Shown here: piece after piece, positions 12,190-24,432 of the stretch | Layout: every line of letters starts with the position of its first letter | Position numbering within the stretch: the first letter of the stretch is position 1 | Assembly: GCA_027627225.1 (NCBI GenBank) | Contig: JAPFQT010000377.1 | Location: 62,001-126,000, forward strand | From: Congeria kusceri | Taxonomy: Eukaryota > Mollusca > Bivalvia > Myida > Dreissenidae | Length of the DNA stretch: 64,000 nt | Direction: 5' to 3' | Position numbers and translations under genes: made by a program | The notes under the pieces: model-generated | Seen by the model: only the letters and a program-made list of their open reading frames with translations | Databases searched by the model: none | What the model was told of the DNA's origin: nothing

Positions 12190-13190
12190 TAAGCCTCTAA
12201 CACTCAAAAATCAATACAGCAGGCCACATTCCAGCCAGGTGTATACAGTGTGCTATTTTTAGATCTTATGAAACCAGTTAGCCAGTTACACAGTGTTGTG
12301 AGGGTGCTTCAGAGAATCGTTAGAGATGACCATTGAAATGCATAGAAAATGTTACCCACCAGCATGGTCAATCATGTTGTTGCAGGCCTTTTTTCTGACC
12401 TTTTGGGGAAAAACTACCTTGGTTCAATTGGGACATTCACAACGCAAAATTTTCAAAATTGGGAAAAATTCGTATCGCTAAATCGTAAGTATAATGTTGA
12501 AATTTACAGTATTAAATCAATAAATAAGAAATTAACAGCACTAATAATTCGAATTTAACTCTAAATTGTGATAAATACCTAAGCAAGCTATGCAACCAAG
12601 TTTGTAATCAATATGCATGTCTCATTTCCTATAAGTATATGTATTTTTCTAAAAGAGCATCACCAAATCTGACCAACTTCACCAAAATAAAATTGTAGGA
12701 TCTACTGTCTACATGTTTTAGTTTTAATGATGTGTTAATAAACATTTTTTAGTGCCTACACTATGTGATAATATGTGATAACTTGAAAAGAAATCTTTAT
12801 CTCCTTATATTTAAATCCTTCCTTTAACAGACACATCCACTTGTGTAAATAACAAAATATTTGCCCATAATTCATGTGAAATTTCATCATGATAGAGGAC
12901 AAACAAATCTTTTTTTTTGTGTTACCCATTTTATTACACAGCTGTTAGAGTGTTCTCCCCTTGTAAACAATGTCAACGATAAAATAAGAGCATATCCAGA
13001 TTTATAGCCAATGTGAAAAAATCGGCTGTAAAGTATTGAAAAATCGTATTTGCACTTTCATTTTTGAAACTTTTTTAATAGATTTTTTACAATTGGGAAT
13101 TTTTGGGTCAGAATTGGGAAAATTAAGCATATTTGGCATTGGGAACGGGTCAGACTATTGGACCCGTGAGAGCAGTAGAAAAAGGCCTTC
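12190..13190. other. No gene recognised
   Basis: AT-rich spacer or intron. The 69-codon frame at 12,349-12,558 has no recognisable domain. Confidence 0.35.
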
Positions 13191-13313
13191 ATACCTAATC
13201 AGGAAGTGCTCAGTGTATTGAAATTGTATGAATTCTACTTTTATTGCAGTTGAATGAACTGTGAAGTTGGTTATTTTGTATTTGATGCATACAATGTTTC
13301 TCTGTTATTGCAG

Positions 13314-13425
13314 AGTGCTGAAGGCTACACCTCAGGTGGCACCTGTACGCGTGACTGGAACTCTGAAGGAACGCCCTGTGATGAGTGCTTTGATGACTGC
13401 CAACTGCAGCCAAATAGCACCCAAG
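13314..13425 (+). CDS. Cys-rich exon, copy 1, of an unidentified gene
   Basis: Acceptor CTGTTATTGCAG precedes AGT and donor AAG|GTTTGTTG follows. The exon runs from phase 0 to phase 1, 37 codons plus one base. It contains TCTRDWNSEGTPCDECFDDC then a segment ending PNSTQ; the C..C...C spacing with acidic residues recurs in the copies at 28,861 and 32,230. I do not recognise the domain. Conservation of exon, splice sites and frame in copy 2 supports real coding sequence. Copy 1 lacks one Cys present in copy 2 (NST instead of NCT) and has TCTR where copy 3 has TCTC. The 5' and 3' partner exons are not established. Confidence 0.5.
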
Positions 13426-14244
13426 GTTTGTTGAAATATGAAAACCTAAATATTTAATATCTACAAGTTTATTGTCATTCTTTCTCAAGGGTGGAGAAAT
13501 CTTGTATTGCCTTACTAGTTTGCTTTTGACATGATTTTTGCTGCTTGTCTGTAATGTACAGTACCAGTAATTGTATGTAATACTGGCAAGATTTCACTTG
13601 TCCGTACCGGCTCAAGGACAAGCTGGGCAATACGGACAATTGATTTCGACATCCCTGTTTCTTTTACTTAAAACAAATTAAAAACCCAGAGTGGGATGAT
13701 ACTATTTCAATCAGCGTATACGAAGATAAAAAGTAGGTTATCATTCACTCTATCAGGGCATCACATGAACAATCTTATGTAAAAAATCACCTGACAGTAA
13801 GAGTAACGGTTCAATGTAACAATCACAGGACGTCTAGGATCATCGTCCAGAATGACCTTGAAAATGTCGGAGGTCAGATTAATGACTTAAAATATTTATC
13901 TTAAAGTTAGATAGTAATGATACGGATTTTAAACTAGTCCTCTGTCATATACTAAATAAAACGGACATTGTACTGTGATTTTCGATTTATCTGCATGAAA
14001 TGACCCATGTATGTCAACGGTAACGATAAAGGGCCATTAAATGTTATATTCCTATGTCTCCTTTCATTCATACATTTCAAATGAAAGGTTAATTTGTGTC
14101 TAGGGACATGTTCACAGATTGGCAAATTGATAAAAATTGCAAAAATTTTGTCATAGAGACCAAAAAGAAGAAATAGAAAAAATACATTATATATAAACAA
14201 GCAAAATAACACTAGTGACAAAGAAATATATTTGGAATATAGAG

Positions 14245-15358
14245 TTTTGTGATCACTTTTTGTGCGTTGTGCGTCGTGAATTGTGAATCGTTCGTCGACA
14301 ACATTTACCTTGTGAACACTCTAAAGTCTACATTTGTTGCCCAATCTTCATGAAATTTGGTCAGAACATTTGTCCTAATGATATGTCGGCCGAATTTGAA
14401 ACTGGGTCATGTGGGGTCAAAAACTAGGTCACTAGGTCAAATTGAAGAAAAAGCTTGTAAACACTCTAGAAGTCACATTTTTTGCCCAATCAACATGAAA
14501 CTTGCTCAGAACATTGGTTCTAATGATATCTTGGCCGAGTTTGAAAATGGTTTTGATCCGCATGGCCGCATGGGGGCAGGGCAGTTTTTCTTGTATGGCT
14601 ATTGAAAAAGCTTGTGAACACTCTAGAAGCCACATTTTGTGCCTTATCAACATGACACTTGCTCAGAACGTTTGTTCTTATGATATCTCGGCCGGGTTTG
14701 AAAATGGTTCCAGTCCTTTGAAAAACATGGCCGTCAGAGGTGTGTGTGTGGGGGGGTAGGGGTCAGTTTTCCGTATATGGTTATAGGAAAAGCCTGTGAA
14801 CACTCTGGAAGTCACATTTTTTTTAGGAAAAGCGTGGGGTCATGTGGGGTCAAAAACTAGGTCACTAAGTCAAATTGAATAAAAAGCTTGTTAACACTCT
14901 CAAAGTCACATTTTTTGCCCAATCTTCATTAAACTTGGTCAGAACATTTTTCCCAATGATATTACGGCCGAGTTTGAATCTGGGTCATGTGGGGTCAAAA
15001 ACTAGGTCGCTAGGTCAAATTGAAGAAAAAGCGTGTTAACACTCTAGAAGTCAAATTTTTTGCCTTATCTTCATGAAACTTGGTCAGAACATTTGTCTTA
15101 ATGGTATCTCAGCCGAGTTCGAATCTGGGTCATGTTGGGTCAAAAACTAGTCACTAGGTCAAATTGAAGAAAAGGCATCAATTTTAATTTGTACTCCAAA
15201 ATTTTGAATGTCTGTTGTCACCTAAGTTTTTCAAACCATGATTAAGGCCGCATATCCATCAGTCCGTATCAGTATATCCATATCCGTATAAAAATCTAAT
15301 CACATGGAAAAATTTTCGACTAATAAAACTCAGGTGAGTCACCCAGGGCCCTCTTGTT
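14245..15358 (+). mobile_element. Tandem-repeat element, family C, nested
   Basis: A CGT-rich leader (GTGCGTTGTGCGTCGTGAA) is followed by diverged units containing CTTGTGAACACTCTAGAAGT, CAACATGAAACTTGCTCAGA and GGGGTCAAAAACTAGGTCAC. It ends AGGGCCCTCTTGTT. Short frames of the type MKLAQNICSYDISAEFENGS arise from the repeat and are not genes. The left hairpin is missing or decayed. Confidence 0.75.
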
Positions 15359-15436
15359 TATGAAAAATCATAAGATGAAATGGATAAAATTCTAACGTGT
15401 TCCATAACGCTTAAAAATTCACTACCATGACTATTA

Positions 15437-15505
15437 GTCAGAATAGCTGAGTGGTTAGTCCGATTTTTTATCGCAGCAGTCGTAGGTTCGAGTCCCGACG
15501 TAGGC
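15437..15505 (+). repeat. tRNA-like segment inside inverted-repeat element
   Basis: A-box-like TAGCTGAGTGG and B-box-like GGTTCGAGTCC are about 30 bp apart, as in tRNA genes. The acceptor stem is poor. It probably served as an internal Pol III promoter or is a captured SINE head; a functional tRNA is unlikely. Confidence 0.6.
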
Positions 15506-16419
15506 AAATCTTTTAATTATTATTTATTTTTTATATTTGTTTTGGGTTAGTCCATCTGCTTTAGGTTTTGCAGTTATGACATTAAATGTCATTTTTCAAA
15601 AATGCCAAACAATGTGAATAAGTCCCTTTAAAATGCATAGCACATCGAGGCCACATCATTAATAATTCCACTTAAAACCTCAGCACTTAAAAATTTTGCA
15701 AGAATATTAAAGGCAGAATATGGAGACAATGCTTTTGTATCCACATCGGTTTTTAATAAATATTAGTAAGCAATTATAAGTGAAATGCATATCAGGACAT
15801 TTAAAGTTTTATATATCATTACAATAATACAGAATTAAAAAGGCAGGTATGAAATGAAAATGGTCCCTTTAAATGACAGTCACATGCTACTTTATATATA
15901 TGTGCCATCTTATTAGGACAATTATCTTTCTATATCACAATATCTAAGTGATTTAAAAATTGTCTGAGTGTATATCATAGAAATGGTGATGCAGACAGAT
16001 ACAGTCCAAAGTTGTTTGATTAGTTCACATGTTCTAAATTCATATCAATAGATACATTTCCTTGTGCACGAACAATATAGGCCTCTCCTGAAACTAGGTA
16101 ATCTTGCTCTGAAAGGCTTTTCTTATGCGCATGTGTACCGGAAGAATTTTACTCTCTGGAGCCTATATTCTGGCTGATTGATTGACATTGTATTGTCACA
16201 TACCAGACAATTTATTTTGAGCAATTTAATCACAAAATACCAGCTGAAAGCATTTACATTTTATATTGCTTACCTGTATATTAAATGGACTGAACTCCAG
16301 ATGGTCCAATCGTAAAAACGAAAGAAAATTGTCAACAATACATGATTTTCTTAAATAATTGTATAGAACCTATTAAAAATTTGACACTTATGCTTTTATT
16401 TACCTGAAAAACAATTATT

Positions 16420-17215
16420 ATACCCCCACAAACAAAGTTTAGAGGGGGGTATATAGGAGTGAGCTTGTTGGTTTTTTGTTTCCGGATGATAAATGGAGAA
16501 AGGCTTGACATATTCAAATAATTTTTGGTACAAATGTGTAACATCATAGAATACAGGGCAAGTTCGATGTTGGTTACAAACCATTAAATTTTGACAGAAT
16601 TATGGCCCCTTTTCCACTTATAATTCCCTAAAAACATGGTTTCCGGATGATAACTCAAGAACGGCTTGACATATTCAATAATTCTTGGTATACATGTGTA
16701 GCGTCAGAAAATACGGGTCAATTTCGAATTTGGTTAGAAGCCACTCAATTTTGAAAGAGTTATTGCACTTTATTTGAGTTAAATTCCCTAAAAACATGGT
16801 TTCCTGACGATAACTCAACAATTACTTGACATATTTAAATAATTATTGGTACACATGTGTAGCATCATAAAATTCAGGTCAAGTTCGATATTGGTTACAA
16901 ACCACTAAATTTTGACGCAGTTATGGCCCCCCTATTTGACTTAAATCCCGAAAAACATGGACAATAACTCTTGAAAGGTTTCACATATTTAACTTTGTTT
17001 TGGTACTTAAGTGTAACATCATAAAATACAGATCAAGTTTAACTTTGGTTACAAACCACAAAATGTTGACAGAGTTATGGCTCCTATTGGGATTATTTTT
17101 TTCAAATACACAATAAATGTTGACCATTCTCTGTCCATTTCTTTCGAATGGATGCCATAGTTTTGTGACAAGGCCATATTGTGGGGTTATATCCGTCACT
17201 CGTGACAATTCCAGG
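16420..17215 (+). mobile_element. Tandem-repeat element, family D
   Basis: It begins near TATACCCCCACAAACAAAGT and GGGGGGTATATAGGAG. It continues as about four diverged units of some 150 bp sharing ACATGGTTTCCGGATGATAA, CTTGACATATTCAA and TTGGTTACAAACCA. There is no coding capacity. Confidence 0.7.
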
Positions 17216-18172
17216 TAGTCCCCAACCGGTGTTTACCAGAGGGGACTATAGGTTTGCCCTCCGTCCGTCCGTCAGTCAGTCCGTCTGCAAAATATTGTTC
17301 ATGCGATAACTAAAAAAATACTGAAGATACTTCGATGAAACTTGGTATACATATAAACGGCAATGTGAGTATTAGGCATGACCTTTTATTTTACCAGAGG
17401 TCAAAGGTCACGTGACTTACTAAAAATAGAAAAAAAAAAAGAATCCTGCTATAACTCAAAAAGTACTAAAGATATTTTTATGAAACTTGGTATACATGTA
17501 AACGGCAATGTGAGGATTATGCAGGACTTTTTATTTTTCACCAGAGATCAAAGGTTACATGACTGTTACTAAAAATAGAAATAAACTAAATACTTTTATA
17601 ATTCGAAAAGTACATTAGATATGACAATGAAACTTGGTACAAAAATTGAACTATAGGTTTGCCATTTGTCTGTGTGTCTCTCTATCTGTGTGTCCGTATA
17701 TTTGTCCATCCGTCTGTCTGTCCGTCCCGAAAACCTGGTTCCTGCAATAACTCAAAAAGTACTGAACTTATTTCGATGAAACTGGGTATACTTATAAACA
17801 GCAATGTGGCAATGTGAGGATTATACACGACGTTTTTTTTTCACCAGAGGATAAAGGTAACCTGACTGTTACTAAAAATAGAAATAAACTTAATACTGTA
17901 ATAATTCTAAAAGAACATAACATATCATCATGAAACTTGGTATACAGAATGGACTATATAATCGCCCTCTGTCAGTTTAGTACTGCAATAACTGGAAAAG
18001 TAACGCGAATGTCTGGTCATTGTTACTAAAATAAAAAAGCAAAAAAGCTTATTACTGCAGTGACCAATGGGATTTGAATATGAAACTTTGTACATCTACA
18101 TATAAAGGGCGATTTGACAGTATTGCACAATGTTTAATTAGCAGGGTTTTCACCGGTAGCGGACTCTTGTAT
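17216..18172 (+). mobile_element. Tandem-repeat element, family E
   Basis: It starts around GTTTACCAGAGGGGACTATA with a CCGTCCGTCCGTC leader. Diverged units contain ACTCAAAAAGTACT and ATGAAACTTGGTATACAT, with TTACTAAAAATAGAAA spacers. It ends CACCGGTAGCGGACTCTTGT. Families D and E abut. Confidence 0.7.
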
Positions 18173-18346
18173 TGCTTGCAATACTATCAAAGCCTTGTTG
18201 TAAATATTTCTGTCTGGTATTTCCTTTCTTGATTCAGTAAAATAATGTATTCATATGTTAACATTATACACGTTTATATGCTAAATGTGTAATGTAATCA
18301 GACAATACTTAAAATGCAGAATGTTTTTTTGTTTTTTTTTATATTG

Positions 18347-19302
18347 TAGGGATGGGACCGAATATTCGAATATCGGATAATATTAGAATACAAAAAAACG
18401 AATACGAATATTCGATTTTCTTATTTATTTAAAGAACAAAATTTCTTTAAAAAATCATGTTTTTTTCCCTGTTTGATTGCAAAGTTAACATGAATTTCAG
18501 TCTATTTCCTGTCTAGCTGGTGGGCGGAAGGCAGTGTAGCGTTTTTACAACACATGCTAAACATGTCCATTTAACAACAATTGATAATTGGCAGGGGGGC
18601 CACGTCTTTGCAAGGGCAGCGAGTTAAATGTTTGTAGGAGGCGCAAATATGACGCATTGCATCCACAAATAACAAAACTTGGCCATGTTTTGATAACGGT
18701 TTTACATTTTGCACAAGGCGTACATTGTTGTTTATTGTCCTTAAGTGACATCTAACTTGTTAACAGTAAATTACAATTACTCTGTAAGTAAACCAATCAA
18801 AATGAATCCATTATCAGCCAATCAATTACTTTAACAAAATTAGCATGATCTGGTCAATCTTAATATGCGTCACTTGTAAATAACGTTCCATTATATTAAC
18901 ACCATATATTATACAAGAGTCATTATTATTAAACAATGCCACCATCACGTGCTTGGAAGTACTTTATTCGGTCATTAGACAAAACCCAGGCAAAATGTAA
19001 TCTGCACAGCAGATACAAGCTTCATGGTTCTGAAAAAAAAAACGATTAACAGATTCACTAACAATACATTTAAAAATATCTTACATTTCTTTATATTTGC
19101 CTAACACTCACAAAGTTATATCGCTCATGTACCACTGAAACAAGGTAAAACAACTAGGTACACGTAGTATACACATTTTGGATAGGTAAATATTCGGACA
19201 GGGTGTCGTATATAGTCATATTTACAACACAAATATTTGAATATATTCGAATACCTAAAATGAATATTCGAATATTGATTTCAGTATTCGGTCCCATCCC
19301 TA
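18347..19302. mobile_element. hAT-like element, 956 bp, with 8-bp target duplication
   Basis: The left end TAGGGATGGGACCGAATATT and the inverted right end ATTCGGTCCCATCCCTA are terminal repeats with extra ATATTCGAATA palindromes inside. Flanks TTATATTG (18,339-18,346) and ATATATTG (19,303-19,310) differ by one base, fitting an 8-bp hAT duplication. A minus-strand frame at 18,557-18,751 starting MSLKDNKQQCTPCAKCKT could be a wrecked BED-type zinc finger, but this is weak. Confidence 0.75.
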
Positions 19303-19310
19303 ATATATTG

Positions 19311-20870
19311 GTATTCCAAACGCAAAAAAGCGCTTTGTACAAGTATATGTGATTGGTTATCATATTGCCTCAAGACCATGATGAGAAAGACCTCTTTACG
19401 GAGATCCCAATTACAAGAATCATTGATAAGATAGTGTAATTGAAATATCAGAAAATATTGAATAATAGTGAAATAATAATATTGAAACAAGAACATTTCC
19501 TAGGCACCAAATATTCCCTGAAGCAAATGATGTTAACGACATCATTGAATGCCAATTGATGTGCTCCGGGTTGCCTATAGTGACTCATTTTGAATGCATT
19601 CCATTTTTAACAGAGTAAAATCGCTTAAATTTTGTAAATTGATGCAATATATATTCCAGTTTATTTTAATGTACTTTTTTTCTATGAAATAATCATATGT
19701 CTAAAAATATGAAAAAAATGAAATAATCATATGTCTAAAAATATGAAAAAAAACTACATTAAATTTGATCATCCCTCGTTCATCACTGGAAATTAAATTG
19801 TTTACTTGGGTGGCAGAGGTCTGAGCTCTCAGAGTGCTTACTGTTTGTTAACCTGTTCGTCTGTTTACAACTTTGCGCATTATTATTATTTCAGGCGATT
19901 TCTTTCTGCATAGTTGTACTTCTTGACAGCTGATACAAGTATAATGGGAGACAGTTTACACGCATATTGGCAAAGCACGAGGAAATCGAGATACTTGTTG
20001 TTGGTAAATAATACATGATTTTGGCATTGAAGTAGGTTTACTTTTAAGCTGCATCTTATGGCAGTTTAAAGGGAGGTAAACTTGGTAGTTATGGTCAGCT
20101 CAAAAACATTAACGAACTTAGTTGACAGAAAGTATTGGGGTGGGGAAATCTGTATGACCAACTAAGCCAACAACTTACAAAGTTTTTTATGTAGATTAGA
20201 CACGAACATTTGAACAGTGATTTTATTCTGAATAAACTGTGCTTTTTTGGAAGTAACTTTAATCCGTTTCAAACAATTTTGAGTTATAATAGTAATGTAT
20301 TAACATATAAACGTGTAGTTCATCGTTTTTAACAATTGCACACTGAGCAAATTTCTTTGTACCTTCGCTGCTTTGATGAAATAATTTGATAATTCCTCTT
20401 CTTGAACGTCAACAGTAACAGCAGCAAACGACTGAATTGTAATATGGCGTAAGACTTATACTTCGAGGCGAAATCGTATTTTAGTAACTCTACGAAATGT
20501 CTGTCTTTGATACCTTTCTAATATGTCATTCACATCATTTTGCAAAGAATTATGGCGTTTCTACACTTGATTATCACTCCGTTAATTAGTATAATACTTT
20601 AATGTAGACGCAATATATATAATGTAGACGATTACAGTTACATAAACACACTGAAAGGAATCTAAATGAGGTAAACAAATATATAACACAGTTAAATATT
20701 ATATAAATTGCATCAATAGCTTTACATAATATACTGTACATTTCTTAATATTCAAAATGGTTTGCGTGTTTGTATGTTTCTGCTATGATTCTATAAGATC
20801 AAGCCTGAAGCTTCACGAGTAGAAAATCACGACCGACCATATCAAAGGAGATATAAGTCAATGCAGTTGA
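19311..20870. other. No gene recognised; small tandem duplication
   Basis: AT-rich spacer. A 33-bp unit containing GAAATAATCATATGTC is tandemly duplicated at about 19,684-19,750. Confidence 0.45.
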
Positions 20871-20879
20871 ACCAGGGGC

Positions 20880-21215
20880 CGATTGGCAAGAATAGGACTT
20901 ATCAAAAGTAACAGAGAAAAGCAATCATAACAACTTAATTTAGAGGTTAAATGGAAGATGAATCATAACAGGTGAGATCAATCATATTAGAGGAGATCAA
21001 TCATAAAAGGGGAGATCAATCATAACAGGTAAGATCAATCATAAGAGGTGATATTAATCATAACAGGGGAGATCAGTCATAGCAGGGTAGATCAGTCATA
21101 ACAGGGGAGATAAATTGTAACATGGGAGATCAATCATAACGGAGGAGATCAATCATATCAGGGGAGATCAGTCACAACAGGGTAGATCAATCACAACAGG
21201 GGAGATAAATTGTAA
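20880..21215. repeat. 19-bp minisatellite, second locus
   Basis: About a dozen better-preserved copies of GGAGATCAATCATAACAGG and variants (GGAGATCAGTCATAACAGG). This is the same unit as at 930-1,750, some 20 kb away. Confidence 0.85.
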
Positions 21216-21514
21216 CTATGACTCTGGTTGACTTTCGAAACAGGGTTGGCTTCAGCGAATAGGTCTAGTCAGTACTATATAAACTGTTCGCTGAAGTTTC
21301 TTTAGCTAATATGGCCATGGCATGGGACCTCATTCTATTGGTACACCTACACGTTTTGCTGACCAAAAGGCATAGACTAGAGGCTTAGACTTAGCAGTAA
21401 CTTATTAAGCTGATCAAATATTGAGATAGACTGTAATGACAATGCGACATAGAACAAATGCTCACATGCATTCCCTGTGAGTCACTTGCACATAAGCACC
21501 CCAAATTCAGTAGC

Positions 21515-22200
21515 AAGTCATTAGGGCCCTGCAAATTTTTTGCGGGTGCCCTATAGTAATCACCCTGTCCGTCTGTCCGTCCGTCTGTCCATCCACATCT
21601 TTCATGTTTTTCTTTCATAACTGACAAACCGTTCCAGCTATTAATTTGAAACTTCATAGGTGAATAGATTTCATTAAGGAGAAGTGCAGTACACAAGAAC
21701 CATTACTCTGCACTTCATGGTTCTTGAGCTATTGCCCTTTTTTAATTGTTCATATTTCGTTTTTGCCTGAAGCATAACTGTTAGACGGTAAGAGGTATTA
21801 ACTTGGAACTTCATAGGCTGATAGATCTTATTGAGAAGTGCAGTGCACAAGAACCATTACTCTGCAATTAATAATTCTGGAGTTATTGCCCTTTCTTAAT
21901 TTTCATTTTCAGGCGTAGTCAACTTTTGGTTTCAGCTCTCTAACTTATGAACGAATTGAAATATTTTAATGAAACTTCATCCATAAATACCTTATCCAGA
22001 CCTGGCTTGGGATTACATAGGGGATGGATGGGGTCAAGGTCACCGTTACAAAAAATAGAAAAAGTGTTTCCACTCAATTACTCGAGAACGAATTGAGCTA
22101 TTATAATTCAACTTCATACATGGATACCTTTTATTACTAATTAGGGCCCCGCAATTTTTTTGCAGATGCCCTATAGTAATCACCCTGTTCTGTCCAACCA
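21515..22200 (+). mobile_element. Tandem-repeat element, family F
   Basis: It starts AGGGCCCTGCAAATTTTTTG with a GTCCGTCTGTCCGTCCGTC leader and diverged units containing AACTTCATAGG and AGTGCAGT.CACAAGAACC. A second start (AGGGCCCCGCAATTTTTTTG) at 22,143 marks a second copy or a restart. No reading frame is supported. Confidence 0.65.
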
Positions 22201-22204
22201 CATT

Positions 22205-22810
22205 TTAGCTCACCTGAGCACGAAACAACGTGGAGGACAGAGACTTGCACTGTTTGTGTATAGCCATAAGGTCTCATTTGAGGTAGAATATGGGCCAGAT
22301 TGGACGTGTACTTGTGAGTGTAAATGAGGATTTAAATTTTTCTCCTCCATTTGCAAGTTATGGCCCTTTCATTATTTTCCTGTATGTAATGTATAGGGAA
22401 AATTCCTTTTGAATGCAATTCCTCCTTGAGTATCCAACGGAATTTCTTGAAACTTGTCTTCATTGTAGAGGGTAATGTGTAGTTGAACAGTACGTGAAGA
22501 TGGGGATTGAATTTTTATTAAAAAGTACATATATTTTCATTTCCTGTCATTACTTTAAAAATTGACTGACCCTAAACTTCAAACATGCTATCAATCGGGG
22601 CCCGAGGTCACCCATGTGACAAAGTTGTAGTTGTTTCTTAACTGTAATTGATCCGTGAAGTGAATATACAATTGCTTACAAAACTACGAAATGTTGCACA
22701 AGAACCTGTTTAAATAGTGAAATAAAAAATAAAAAAAACTTTAAGAAAATAAAGTGAAAATAACATGTATATTTAATCACTACTAGGTACACCCATCATA
22801 AGGCTAAAAA
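22205..22810 (+). repeat. Truncated GCTCACCTGAGC copy and spacer
   Basis: ATTTTAGCTCACCTGAGCAC opens a copy whose interior (GAGGTAGAATATGGGCCAGA, ATGGCCCTTTCATTATT) does not match families A or C. The rest of the stretch is AT-rich with nothing recognisable. Confidence 0.45.
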
Positions 22811-22813
22811 AAA

Positions 22814-23975
22814 ATAATGATTTGTTTCTCAGCCAGCGCCGCAACGTTTTCTAATGGCCCGCCACGAATTTGATTTAATGCCAAAAAAAAATAAAAATAA
22901 AAATATTTTTTTACGATCGCGCCTGGGGTTTTAAGGAGCAGTCCAGAAATATATTAATAAAAAATAAAATTTTGCAGAAAGCATTTTTTATGGACATGTT
23001 ACCTAGCAAAATACAAAAACTAATTATTGAAATCTTTGAATTATTAACATTTTGGTAACTTGCTATCATCTATTTCTGTATGCAATAACTGGTGATAACT
23101 CTTGGGTAAACCAACATGTTTATTACAGTATAATCCGTTCGTACCAAGTGCTTTTGAACAATACCATTCGCAAATAAGAAACAGATTTTGGACGAATAAA
23201 CACCATAAACATTCATAAGAACTATTTACTAAAATTACGATGTATTGATCCCATGGACAGAGGCTTAAAATTAAACGTATCCGCATTTTAAGACAGTGGA
23301 AGAAGAGTTACCCAGTAGAGATTTCGATATTTCGGATAATTTTCTTCCTGTCAGATTTAATTATATGAATCGGATATACACAAATTGTGAAATACTTTGT
23401 AAATTTTGAAAAACAGTCATGTTTGATTGGGAACCATTGTAAATATCGTCTATTTGTTGACTTAAACTTTTGTTTTTTGAAGAAACTCTGTGCCAATACA
23501 AGTCCTTTGGAAACAAACACAAATGCCAGCTGCATTGACAAGTGTTGATTTTCCTTTCCAAAAATTGTTGGTGATTTATTGCAAATAATTCCTGTTTTTA
23601 ACATTCATAAAAACATGAATAACGAAAAGTTAAATTCTATAAATAGGAGTACTTTAATGCTGATGGTATATTAATTTGAAGGCACTTATGTTAATTATGA
23701 ACATTCAAACTGATTGCCTTTTTACGTCAGCTTCCATAAATGACCGTTTGTGATTAATAAATCTATATTTAGAATTTTATAAAAACGGATGCTTACGTTG
23801 TTATTAAAACTTTAAATTTTCTTTAATCTGCACTTATTTACTTGTTTTAATAAGCCATTACATAGTGCCAATAGAAAAGAGTAGGAGAAAAAAATAAAAT
23901 AATAACTTCCAACAAAGAAAAAATCGCCCTCCCTCATGATTTTTTGGAAAAAGTGCCTGAGAAACAAATCATTAA
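22814..23975. mobile_element. TTTGTTTCTCAG inverted-repeat element, copy 1
   Basis: The left end ATGATTTGTTTCTCAG and the right end CTGAGAAACAAATCAT are inverted repeats of about 16 bp. The interior matches 60,264-61,920 over its whole length (GGAGCAGTCCAGAAATAT, GCGCCCTCCCTCATGA) and partly 11,206-11,427. A 98-codon minus-strand frame (23,308-23,604) is stop-broken in the other copy, so no transposase is inferred. Confidence 0.75.
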
Positions 23976-24109
23976 TTGTTTTGAACCTAACTTCATTAAG
24001 ACTGAAACTATCTCATGTATTGTTTTAAGTATAACTGTGTCCTGCTTTATAGCATAAGAGACTGCCACTATTTCTACACAACGTAAAAGCTTGCCCTTGA
24101 AAAACCTGG

Positions 24110-24432
24110 TACAGTCTAACCTCGTTATTTGGAAGTCGTGTGGACCAATAAAAATACTATGAAATAATGATTATTTGAATTAAACATTAGATAGCGTTAT
24201 CGTTGCAAAAATCGCCAAACTGTATATATAATAGTAAATCTTTCCTTATTTATTATTTCCACTGACATTCTGACTATTGTACATGGCGCAATATAGTTCA
24301 TTTAGAATCTGTTACAAGTAAATTCGAACTGATGACATAATGAATGTAAATCCAACTAAAGTAAAAAATAAACAACGAAATAACAAGGAATTCAGATTAA
24401 CAGTGTTCTAAATAACGGTGATCTACAGTACA
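24110..24432. mobile_element. Possible pogo/mariner-like MITE
   Basis: TACAGTCTAACCTCGTTATT at the left and, inverted, TACTGTAGATCACCGTTATT at the right form imperfect ends about 320 bp apart. The TACAGT.GAAC.TCG type of end is common in pogo/Tigger-related elements. Confidence 0.4.

Larger units (their letters stand above)
14101..15632. mobile_element. AGGGAC...TGTTCACA inverted-repeat element with tRNA-like segment
   Basis: The left end TAGGGACATGTTCACAGATT and the inverted right end AATGTGAATAAGTCCCTTTA are imperfect terminal repeats. Unit 3 of the local duplication has the unoccupied site at about 34,760-34,768 (TTTTGTCTAGCTACAAAATG), so the boundaries are supported inside the window. 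A tRNA-like segment lies near the right end (15,437-15,505). A tandem-repeat element (about 14,245-15,358) is nested inside. Confidence 0.75.
13191..16260 (+). repeat. Segmental duplication unit 1 (exon plus introns)
   Basis: First of three paralogous units; the others are 28,690-29,400 and 32,065-35,170. Shared landmarks in order: AGGAAGTGCTCAGTGTATTG before the exon, the Cys-rich exon, GCAAGATTTCACTTGTCCGT (absent from unit 2), CACATGAACAATCTTATG, and GGACAATTATCTTTCT near the end. Unit 1 carries an extra 1.5-kb mobile element at 14,101-15,632. Conservation of intron as well as exon sequence means duplication of whole genomic segments. Confidence 0.85.

Noticed and set aside
23308..23604. 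Conserved minus-strand protein in the 22.8-kb element
   Set aside because: The matching region of the 61.4-kb copy has stops and shifts, so similarity is explained by DNA homology of the element.
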